Part shown: piece by piece, positions 46,570-57,175 of the stretch
Layout: each line of letters starts with the position of its first letter
Position numbering within the stretch: position 1 is the first letter of the stretch
Assembly: GCF_023091745.1 (NCBI RefSeq)
Contig: NW_026291749.1
Span: forward strand, 62,001-126,000
Direction: 5' to 3'
DNA from: Budorcas taxicolor
Lineage: Eukaryota; Chordata; Mammalia; Artiodactyla; Bovidae
Length of the DNA: 64,000 nucleotides
The notes under the pieces: generated by a model
Database searches by the model: none
Told to the model about the DNA's origin: nothing
Seen by the model: the letters and a program-made list of their open reading frames with translations, nothing else
Program-made: the position numbers and the translations under genes

Positions 46570-47384
46570 TTGAGATGCGACGGGAACGCCGGGAACTCTT
46601 TCCCGACGAAGCAGGGAAAGGATCCCTCACCTCGAGCTACGAGGCTGAAACGGGGCTCCTCTGGATGTGGGCCGGACCCTCGGGTTACCTCTCGATTGAA
46701 ACGGGTATGTTGGGGAACTTCTAGATTTGCACCAAGGGTGTGAAGGACCCTTTCGAAGATCCAGAGGTGAGGTGTGATCAGCCTCAGGAGTCCTCAGCGG
46801 AAATGGGCCTCATCTCGCCTGGAGGGGAGAACCTCCTGGATTTTCTCGAGTTGCGGCAGGTTTTCTCTAGTTACGACGGGGACCTCAGGGTCCCGCTCTG
46901 GTGGCCTCAGGAAAGGCCAGTCCCCATGCGAGTTGCTAGTGGCCATCTCGGGATTCCTCTCCAGTCCATGCCGGGGCCTAAGACCATGTGTGTAGTCGGG
47001 GCCGGAACCTGAGGATTCCTCTCCAGTGTTGCCATGGATCTTGGGGTGCGTCTGAGTCTCCCCAGGGGAATCAGGCCTCGTCTCGAGTGGGGACATGCAC
47101 GTGCGCTTTCCTCCCGAGCTGCAGCAGTAGTGTCACGCTTCCTGTCACGTGGATCAAGGGATCTGTGGCTTTCCCTCGAGGCTGACCCTCGAGGTTTTCC
47201 CTCGAGGCTTTCCCACAGGGCTGTGCCACGTGCCACCTTGGTGTGAGTCGATCCTCGGCGAGAAAAACGAGCCGGTGAAGGGAAAAGAGGTTCCTCTGGA
47301 ATGGACTGAGACATCTGGGGGACTCTTGGAATGGTGGCACGACCCTGAAGTTCCTCTCGCCATTCCTGTTGAGAGGGCCTCCTC
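46570..47384 (+). repeat. Diverged outlier monomer (815 bp)
   Basis: This copy has the densest private variants I saw: CCTCACCTCGAG (46625), GGGCCGGACCCTCGGGTTACC (46670-46690), CTCGATTGAAACGGG (a one-base deletion), TTCTAGATTTGC (46719), GTTTTCTCTAGTTACG (46860), GCTAGTGGCC (46936), CATGTGTGTAGTCGG (46985), GGGTGCGTCTGAG (47044) and GGCTGACCCTCGAGGTTTTCC (47182). It sits near the right border of the core, as expected for a copy outside active homogenisation. Confidence 0.8.
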
Positions 47385-48200
47385 TTGAGATGCGACGGGA
47401 ATGCCGGGAACTCTTTCCCGACGAAGCAGGGAAAGGATCCCTCATCTCGAGCTATGAGGAGGAAACGGGGCTCCTCTGGATGTGTGCGGAACCCTCGAGT
47501 TTCCTCCCGAGTGGAGACGGGTATGTCGGGGAACTTCTTGATTTGCACCAAGGGTGTGAAGGACCCTTTCGAAGTTCCAGAGGGGAGGTGTGATCAGCCT
47601 CGAGACACCTCAGCGGATATGGGCCTCATCTCGCCTGGAAGGGAGAACCTCCTGGATTTTCTCGAGTTGCGGCAGGTCTTCTCGAGTTACGACGGGGACC
47701 TCAGGGACCCGCTCTGGTGGCCTCAGGAAAGGCCAGTCCCCATGCGAGTTGCTAGGGGACCTCTCGGGATTCCTCTCCCGTCCATGCCGAGGCCTCAGTC
47801 CTTGTGTGGAGTCGGGGCCGGAACCTGAGGATTCCTCTCCAGTGTTGCCATGGATCTTGGGGTGCTTCTGAGTCTCCCCAGGGGAGTCAGGTCTCGTTTC
47901 GAGTGGGGGCATGCACGTGCGCTTTCCTTCCGAGCTGCAGCAGTAGTGTCACGCTTCCTGTCACGTGGATCAAGGGATCTGTGGCTTTCCCTCCAGGCTG
48001 TCCCTCGAGGCTTTCCCACGAGTCTTTCCCACAGGGCTGTGCCACGTGCCACCTTGGTGTGAGTCGATCCTCGGCGTGAAAGACGAGCCGGTGAAGGGAA
48101 AAGAGGTTCCTCTGGAATGGACTGAGATATCTGGGGGACTCTTGGAATGGTGGCACGACCCTGGAGTTCATCTCGCCGTTCCTGTTGAGAGGGGCTCCTC

Positions 48201-50197
48201 TTGAGATGCGACGGGAAGGCCGGGAACTCTTTCCCGACGAAGCAGGGAAAGGATCCCTCATCTCGAGCTACGAGGCGGAAACGGGGCTCCTCTGGATGTG
48301 GGCGGGACCCACGTGATTCCTCTCGAGTGGAGACGGCTAGGTCGGGGAACTTCTTGATTTGCACCAAGGGTGTGAAGGACCCTTTCGAAGTTCCAGAGGT
48401 CAGGTGTGATCAGCCTCGAGACGCCTCAGCGGAAATGGGCCTCATCTCGCCTGGAGGGGAGAACCTCCTGGATTTTCTCGAGTTGCGGCAGGTGTTCTCG
48501 AGTTACGACGGGGACCTCAGGGACCCGCTCTGGTGGCCTCAGGAAAGGCCAGTCCCCATGCGAGTTGCTAGGGGACCTCTCGGGATTCCTCTCCCGTCCA
48601 TGCCGGGGCCTCAGTCCTTGTGTGGAGTCGGGGCCGGAACCTGAGGATTCCTCTCCATTGTTGCCATGGATCTTGGGGTGCTTCTGAGTCTCACCAGGGG
48701 AGTCAGGCCTCGTCTCAAGTGGGGGCATGCACGTGCGCTTACCTCCCGAGCTGCAGCAGTAGTGTCACGCTTCCTGTCACGTGGATCAAGGGATCTGTGG
48801 CTTTCCCTCGAGGCTGTCCCTCGAGGCTTTCCCACGAGGCTTTCCCACAGGGCTGTGCCACGTGCCACCTTGGTGTGAGTCGATCCTCGGCGTGAAAGAC
48901 GAGCCGGTGAAGGGAAAAGAGGTTCCTCTTGAATGGACTGAGACATCTGGGGGACTCTTGGAATGGTGGCACGACCCTGGAGTTCCTCTCGCCGTTCCTG
49001 TTGAGAGGGCCTCCTCTTGAGATGCGACGGGAACGCCGGGAACTCTTTCCCGACGAAGCAGGGAAAGGATCCCTCATCTCGAGCTACGAGGCGGAAATGG
49101 GGCTCCTCTGGATGTGGGCGGGACCCACGTGATACCTCTCGAGTGGAGACGGCTAGGTCGGGGAACTTCTTGATTTGCACCAAGGGTGTGAAGGACCCTT
49201 TCGAAGTTCCAGAGCTGAGGTGTGATCAGCCTGGAGACGACTCAGCGGAAATGGGCCTCATCTCGCCTGGAGGGGAGAACCTCCTGGATTTTCTCGAGTT
49301 GCGGCAGGTCTTCTCGAGTTACGACGGGGACCTCAGGGACCCTCTCTGGTGGCCTCAGGAAAGGCCAGTCCCCATGCGTGTTGCTAGGGGACCTCTCGGG
49401 ATTCCTCTCCCGTCCATGCCGGGGCCTCAGTCCTTGTGTGGAGTCGGGGACGGAACCTGAGGATTCCTCTCCAGTGTTGCCATGGATCTTGGGGTGCTTC
49501 TGAGACTCCCCAGGGGAGTCAGGCCTCGTCTCGAGTGGGGGCATGCACGTGCGCTTTCCTCCCGAGCTGCAGCAGTAGTGTCACGCTTCCTGTCACGTGG
49601 ATCAAGGGATCTGTGGCTTTCCCTCGAGGCTGTCCCTCGAGGCTTTCCCACGAGGCTTTGCCACAGGGCTGTGCCACGTGCCACCTTGGTGTGAGTCGAT
49701 CCTCGGCGTGAAAGACGAGCCGGTGAAGGGAAAAGAGGTTCCTCTGGAATGGACTGAGACATCTGGGGGACTCTTGGAATGGTGGCACGACCCTGGAGTT
49801 CCTCTCGCCGTTCCTGTTGAGAGGGCCTCCTCTTGAGATGCGACGGGAATGCCGGGAACTCTTTCCTGACGAAGCAGGGAAAGGATCCCTCATCTCGAGC
49901 TACGAGGCCGAAACGGGGCTCCTCTGGATGTGGGCGGGAGCCTCGTGATTCCTCTCGAGTGGAGACGGGTATGTCGGGGAACTTCTTGATTTGCACCAAG
50001 GGTGTGAAGGACCCTTTCGAAGTTCCAGAGGGGAGGTGTGATCAGCCTCGAGACGCCTCAGCGGAAATGGGCCTCATCTCGCCTGGAGGGGAGAACCTCC
50101 TGGATTTTCTCGAGTTGCGGCAGGTCTTCTCGAGTTACGACGGGGACCTCAGGGACCCGCTCTGGTGGCCTCAGGAAATGCCAGTCCCCATGCGAGT
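48201..50197 (+). repeat. Right partner of the long-range match (offset 46497 bp)
   Basis: It carries the same ordered rare variants as 1.7-3.7 kb. It differs by private changes such as CCAGAGCTGAGG near 49211 and GGAGCCTCGTG near 49939. Because the block lies 57 monomers from its partner, either a very large duplication or later expansion of the intervening core is implied. Confidence 0.65.
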
Positions 50198-52279
50198 TGC
50201 TAGGGGACCTCTCGGGATTCCTCTGCCGTCCATGCCGGGGCCTCAGTCCTTGTGTGGAGTCGGGGCCGGAACCTGAGGATTCCTCTCCAGTGTTGCCATG
50301 GATCTTAGGGTGCTTCTGAGTCTCCCCAGGGGAGTCAGGCCTCGCCTCGAGTGGGGGCATGCACGTGCGCTTTCCTCCCGAGCTGCAGCAGTAGTGTCAC
50401 GCTTCCTGTCACGTGGATCAAGGGATCTGTGGCTTTCCCTCGAGGCTGTCCCTCGAGGCTTTCCCACGAGGCTTTCCCACAGGGCTGTGCCACGTGCCAC
50501 CTTGGTGTGAGTCGATCCTCGGCGTGAAAGACGAGCCGGTGAAGGGAAAAGAGGTTCCTCTGGAATGGACTGAGACATCTGGGGGACTCTTGGAATGGTG
50601 GCACGACCCTGGAGTTCCTCTCGCCGTTCCTGTTGAGAGGGCCTCCTCTTGAGATGCGACGGGAATGCCGGGAACTCTTTCCCGATGAAGCAGGGAAAGG
50701 ACCCTCATCTCGAGCTACGAGGCCGAAACGGGGCTCCTCTGGATGTGGGCGGGACCCTCGTGATTCCTCTCGAGTGGAGACGGGTATGTCGGGGAACTTC
50801 TTGATTTGCACCAAGGGTGTGAAGGACCCTTTCGAAGTTCCAGAGGGGAGGTGTGATCAGCCTCGAGACGCCTCAGCGGAAATGGGCCTCATCTCGCCTG
50901 GAGGGGAGAACCTCCTGGATTTTCTCGAGTTGCGGCAGGTCTTCTCGAGTTACGACGGGGACCTCAGGGACCCGCTCTGGTGGCCTCAGGAAAGGCCAGT
51001 CCCCATGCGAGTTGCTAGGGGACCACTCGGGATTCCTCTCCCGTCCATGCCGGGGCCTCAGTCCTTGTGTGGAGTCGGGGACGGAACCTGAGGATTCCTC
51101 TCCAGTGTTGCCATGGATCTTGGGGTGCTTCTGAGTCTCCCCAGGGGAGTCAGGCCTCGTCTCGAGTGGGGGCATGCACGTGCGCTTTCCTCCCGAGCTG
51201 CAGCAGTAGTGTCACGCTTCCTGTCACGTGGATCAAGGGATCTGTGGCTTTCCCTCGAGGCTGTCCCTCGAGGCTTTCCCACGAGGCTTTCCCACAGGGC
51301 TGTGCCACGTGCCACCTTGGTGTGAGTCGATCCTCGGCGTGAAAGACGAGCCGGTGAAGGGAAAAGAGGTTCCTCTGGAATGGACTGAGACATCTGGGGG
51401 ACTCTTGGAATGGTGGCACGACCCTGGAGTTCCTCTCGCCGTTCCTGTTGAGAGGGCCTCCTCTTGAGATGCGACGGGAACGTCGGGAACTCTTTCCCGA
51501 CGAAGCAGGGAAAGGATCCCTCATCTCGAGCTACGAGGCGGAAACGGGGCTCCTCTGGATGTGGGCGGGACCCTCGTGATTCCTCTCGAGTGGAGACGGG
51601 TATGTCGGGGAACTTCTTGAGTTGCACCAAGGGTGGGAAGGACCCTTTCGAAGTTCCAGAGGTGACGTGTGATCAGCCTCGAGACGCCTCAGCGGAAATG
51701 GGCCTCATCTCGCCTGGAGGGGAGAACCTCCTGGATTTTCTCGAGTTGCGGCAGGTCTTCTCGAGTTACGAAGGGGACCTCAGGGACCCACTCTGGTGGC
51801 CTCAGGAAAGGCCAGTCCCCATGCGAGTTGCTAGGGGACCTCTCGGGATTCCTCTCCCGTCCATGCCGGGGCCTCAGTCCTTGTGTGGAGTCGGGGCCGG
51901 AACCTGAGGATTCCTCTCCAGTGTTGCCATGGATCTTGGGGTGCTTCTGAGTCTCCCCAGGGGAGTCAGGCCTCGTCTCGAGTGGGGGCATGCACGTGCG
52001 CTTTCCTCCCGAGCTGCAGCAGTAGTGTCACGCTTCCTGTCACGTGGATCAAGGGATCTGTGGCTTTCCCTCGAGGCTGTCCCTCGAGGCTTTCCCACGA
52101 GGCTTTCCCACAGGGCTGTGCCACGTGCCACCTTGGTGTGAGTCGATCCTCGGCGTGAAAGACGAGCCGGTGAAGGGAAAAGAGGTTCCTCTGGAATGGA
52201 CTGAGACATCTGGGGGACTCTTGGAATGGTGGCACGACCCTGGAGTTCCTCTCGCCGTTCCTGTTGAGAGGGCCTCCTC

Positions 52280-54727
52280 TTGAGATGCGACGGGAATGCC
52301 GGGAACTCTTTCCCGAGGAAGCAGGGAAAGGATCCCTCATCTCGAGCTACGAGGCCGAAACGGGGCTCCTCTGGATGTGGGTGGGACCCTCGTGATTCCT
52401 CTCGAGTGGAGACGGGTATGTCGGGGAACTTCTTGATTTGCACCAAGGGTGTGAAGTACCCTTTCGAAGTTCCAGAGGGGAGGTGTGATCAGCCTCGAGA
52501 CGCCTCAGCGGAAATGGGCCTCATCTCTCCTGGAGGGGAGAACCTCCTGGATTTTCTCGAGTTGCGGCAGGTCTTCTCGAGTTACGACGGGGACCTCAGG
52601 GACCCGCTCTGGTGGCCTCAGGAAAGGCCAGTCCCCATGCGAGTTGCTAGGGGACCTCTCGGGATTCCTCTCCCGTCCATGCCAGGGCCTCAGTCCTTGT
52701 GTGGAGTCCGGGCCGGAATCTGAGGATTCCTCTCCAGTGTTGCCATGGATCTTGGGGTGCTTCTGAGTCTCCCCAGGGGAGTCATGCCTCGTCTCAAGTG
52801 GGGGCACGCACGTGCGCTTTCCTCCCGAGCTGCAGCAGTAGTGTCACGCTTCCTGTCACGTGGATCAAGGGATCTGTGGCTTTCCCTCGAGGCTGTCCCT
52901 CGAGGCTTTCCCACGAGGCTTTCCCACAGGGCTGTGCCACGTGCCACCTTGGTGTGAGTCGATCCTCGGCGTGAAAGACGAGCCGGTGAAGGGAAAAGAG
53001 GTTCCTCTGGAATGGACTGAGACATCTGGGGGACTCTTGGAATGGTGGCACGACCCTGGAGTTCCTCTCGCCGTTCCTGTTGAGAGGGCCTCCTCTTGAG
53101 ATGCGACGGGAACGCCGGGAACTCTTTCCCGACGAAGCAGGGAAAGGATCCCTCATCTCGAGCTACGAGGCGGAAACGGGGCTCCTCTGGATGTGGGCGG
53201 GACCCTCATGATTCCTCTCGAGTGGAGACGGCTAGGTCGGGGAACTTCTTGATTTCCACCAAGGGTGTGAAGGATCCTTTCGAAGTTCCAGAGGTGACGT
53301 GTGATCAGCCTCGAGACGCCTCAGCGGAAATGGGCCTCATCTCGCCTGGAGGGGAGAACCTCCTGGATTTTCTCGAGTTGCGGCAGGTCTTCTCGAGTTA
53401 CGACGGGGACCTCAGGGACCCACTCTGGTGGCCTCAGGAAAGGCCAGTCCCCATGCGAGTTGCTAGGGGACCTCTCGGGATTCTTCTCCCGTCCATGCCG
53501 GGGCCTCAGTCCTTGTGTGGAGTCGGGGCCGGAACCTGAGGATTCCTCTCCAGTGTTGCCATGGATCTTGGGGTGCTTCTGAGTCTCCCCAGGGGAGTCA
53601 GGCCTCGTCTCGAGTGGGGGCATGCATGTGCGCTTTCCTCCCGAGCTGCAGCAGTAGTGTCACGCTTCCTGTCACGTGGATCAAGGGATCTGTGGCTTTC
53701 CCTCGAGGCTGTCCCTCGAGGCTTTCCCACGAGGCTTTCCCACAGGGCTGTGCCACGTGCCACCTTGGTGTGAGTCGATCCTCGGCGTGAAAGACGAGCC
53801 GGTGAAGGGAAAAGAGGTTCCTCTGGAATGGACTGAGACATCTGGGGGACTCTTGGAATGGTGGCACGACCCTGGAGTTCCTCTCGCCGTTCCTGTTGAG
53901 AGGGCCTCCTCTTGAGATGCGACGGGAATGCCGGGAACTCTTTCCCGAGGAAGCAGGGAAAGGATCCCTCATCTCGAGCTACGAGGCCGAGACGGGGCTC
54001 CTCTGGATGTGGGTGGGACCCTCGTGATTCCTCTCGAGTGGAGACGGGTATGTCGGGGAACTTCTTGATTTGCACCAAGGGTGTGAAGTACCCTTTCGAA
54101 GTTCCAGAGGGGAGGTGTGATCAGCCTCGAGACGCCTCAGCGGAAATGGGCCTCATCTCTCCTGGAGGGGAGAACCTCCTGGATTTTCTCGAGTTGCGGC
54201 AGGTCTTCTCGAGTTACGACGGGGACCTCAGGGACCCGCTCTGGTGGCCTCAGGAAAGGCCAGTCCCCATGCGAGTTGCTAGGGGACCTCTCGGGATTCC
54301 TCTCCCGTCCATGCCAGGGCCTCAGTCCTTGTGTGGAGTCGGGGCCGGAACCTGAGGATTCCTCTCCAGTGTTGCCATGGATCTTGGGGTGCTTCTGAGT
54401 CTCCCCAGGGGAGTCATGCCTCGTCTCAAATGGGGGCATGCACGTGCGCTTTCCTCCCGAGCTGCAGCAGTAGTGTCACGCTTCCTGTCACGTGGATCAA
54501 GGGATCTGTGGCTTTCCCTCGAGGCTGTCCCTCGAGGCTTTCCCACGAGGCTTTCCCACAGGGCTGTGCCACGTGCCACCTTGGTGTGAGTCGATCCTCG
54601 GCGTGAAAGACGAGCCGGTGAAGGGAAAAGAGGTTCCTCTGGAATGGACTGAGACATCTGGGGGACTCTTGGAATGGTGGCACGACCCTGGAGTTCCTCT
54701 CGCCGTTCCTGTTGAGAGGGCCTCCTC
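52280..54727 (+). repeat. Three-monomer higher-order repeat, copy 1 (2448 bp)
   Basis: Three 816-bp monomers form the unit. Diagnostics are: monomer 1 GGAGTCCGGGCCGGAATCTG (52703) and GGGGCACGCACG (52800); monomer 2 ACCCTCATGATTCC (53205), GATTTCCACCAAGG (53250), GGGATTCTTCTCC (53477) and GCATGCATGTGCG (53620); monomer 3 GAGGCCGAGACGG (53983) and GTCTCAAATGGGG (54422). Confidence 0.85.
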
Positions 54728-57175
54728 TTGAGATGCGACGGGAATGCCGGGAACTCTTTCCCGAGGAAGCAGGGAAAGGATCCCTCATCTCGAGCTACGA
54801 GGCCGAAACGGGGCTCCTCTGGATGTGGGTGGGACCCTCGTGATTCCTCTCGAGTGGAGACGGGTATGTCGGGGAACTTCTTGATTTGCACCAAGGGTGT
54901 GAAGTACCCTTTCGAAGTTCCAGAGGGGAGGTGTGATCAGCCTCGAGACGCCTCAGCGGAAATGGGCCTCATCTCTCCTGGAGGGGAGAACCTCCTGGAT
55001 TTTCTCGAGTTGCGGCAGGTCTTCTCGAGTTACGACGGGGACCTCAGGGACCCGCTCTGGTGGCCTCAGGAAAGGCCAGTCCCCATGCGAGTTGCTAGGG
55101 GACCTCTCGGGATTCCTCTCCCGTCCATGCCAGGGCCTCAGTCCTTGTGTGGAGTCCGGGCCGGAATCTGAGGATTCCTCTCCAGTGTTGCCATGGATCT
55201 TGGGGTGCTTCTGAGTCTCCCCAGGGGAGTCATGCCTCGTCTCAAGTGGGGGCACGCACGTGCGCTTTCCTCCCGAGCTGCAGCAGTAGTGTCACGCTTC
55301 CTGTCACGTGGATCAAGGGATCTGTGGCTTTTCCTCGAGGCTGTCCCTCGAGGCTTTCCCACGAGGCTTTCCCACAGGGCTGTGCCACGTGCCACCTTGG
55401 TGTGAGTCGATCCTCGGCGTGAAAGACGAGCCGGTGAAGGGAAAAGAGGTTCCTCTGGAATGGACTGAGACATCTGGGGGACTCTTGGAATGGTGGCACG
55501 ACCCTGGAGTTCCTCTCGCCGTTCCTGTTGAGAGGGCCTCCTCTTGAGATGCGACGGGAACGCCGGGAACTCTTTCCCGACGAAGCAGGGAAAGGATCCC
55601 TCATCTCGAGCTACGAGGCGGAAACGGGGCTCCTCTGGATGTGGGCGGGACCCTCATGATTCCTCTCGAGTGGAGACGGCTAGGTCGGGGAACTTCTTGA
55701 TTTCCACCAAGGGTGTGAAGGATCCTTTCGAAGTTCCAGAGGTGACGTGTGATCAGCCTCGAGACGCCTCAGCGGAAATGGGCCTCATCTCGCCTGGAGG
55801 GGAGAACCTCCTGGATTTTCTCGAGTTGCGGCAGGTCTTCTCGAGTTACGACGGGGACCTCAGGGACCCACTCTGGTGGCCTCAGGAAAGGCCAGTCCCC
55901 ATGCGAGTTGCTAGGGGACCTCTCGGGATTCTTCTCCCGTCCATGCCGGGGCCTCAGTCCTTGTGTGGAGTCGGGGCCGGAACCTGAGGATTCCTCTCCA
56001 GTGTTGCCATGGATCTTGGGGTGCTTCTGAGTCTCCCCAGGGGAGTCAGGCCTCGTCTCGAGTGGGGGCATGCATGTGCGCTTTCCTCCCGAGCTGCAGC
56101 AGTAGTGTCACGCTTCCTGTCACGTGGATCAAGGGATCTGTGGCTTTCCCTCGAGGCTGTCCCTCGAGGCTTTCCCACGAGGCTTTCCCACAGGGCTGTG
56201 CCACGTGCCACCTTGGTGTGAGTCGATCCTCGGCGTGAAAGACGAGCCGGTGAAGGGAAAAGAGGTTCCTCTGGAATGGACTGAGACATCTGGGGGACTC
56301 TTGGAATGGTGGCACGACCCTGGAGTTCCTCTCGCCGTTCCTGTTGAGAGGGCCTCCTCTTGAGATGCGACGGGAATGCCGGGAACTCTTTCCCGAGGAA
56401 GCAGGGAAAGGATCCCTCATCTCGAGCTACGAGGCCGAGACGGGGCTCCTCTGGATGTGGGTGGGACCCTCGTGATTCCTCTCGAGTGGAGACGGGTATG
56501 TCGGGGAACTTCTTGATTTGCACCAAGGGTGTGAAGTACCCTTTCGAAGTTCCAGAGGGGAGGTGTGATCAGCCTCGAGACGCCTCAGCGGAAATGGGCC
56601 TCATCTCTCCTGGAGGGGAGAACCTCCTGGATTTTCTCGAGTTGCGGCAGGTCTTCTCGAGTTACGACGGGGACCTCAGGGACCCGCTCTGGTGGCCTCA
56701 GGAAAGGCCAGTCCCCATGCGAGTTGCTAGGGGACCTCTCGGGATTCCTCTCCCGTCCATGCCAGGGCCTCAGTCCTTGTGTGGAGTCGGGGCCGGAACC
56801 TGAGGATTCCTCTCCAGTGTTGCCATGGATCTTGGGGTGCTTCTGAGTCTCCCCAGGGGAGTCATGCCTCGTCTCAAATGGGGGCATGCACGTGCGCTTT
56901 CCTCCCGAGCTGCAGCAGTAGTGTCACGCTTCCTGTCACGTGGATCAAGGGATCTGTGGCTTTCCCTCGAGGCTGTCCCTCGAGGCTTTCCCACGAGGCT
57001 TTCCCACAGGGCTGTGCCACGTGCCACCTTGGTGTGAGTCGATCCTCGGCGTGAAAGACGAGCCGGTGAAGGGAAAAGAGGTTCCTCTGGAATGGACTGA
57101 GACATCTGGGGGACTCTTGGAATGGTGGCACGACCCTGGAGTTCCTCTCGCCGTTCCTGTTGAGAGGGCCTCCTC
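54728..57175 (+). repeat. Three-monomer higher-order repeat, copy 2 (2448 bp)
   Basis: All copy-1 diagnostics recur at exactly +2448 (for example 55151, 55653, 55698, 55925, 56068, 56431 and 56870). A visible difference is GGCTTTTCCTCGAGG at 55326 where copy 1 has GGCTTTCCCTCGAGG. The exact 2448-bp length means no indels separate the copies. Confidence 0.85.

Larger units (their letters stand above)
20341..47600 (+). repeat. Core domain: diverged satellite subfamilies
   Basis: Monomers here carry markers rare or absent in the flanks: CCTCGTGTTTCC or CCTCGAGTTTCC instead of CCTCGTGATTCC, GAGCCAGTGAAGG instead of GAGCCGGTGAAGG, CCTGAAGTTCCTCTCGCCA, and GGGCCTAAGACC or GGGACTAACACC instead of GGGCCTCAGTCC. 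Divergence between neighbouring monomers is visibly higher than in the flanks, while divergence between monomers four apart is very low at 35.8-45.5 kb. Boundaries are gradual and approximate. Confidence 0.7.
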
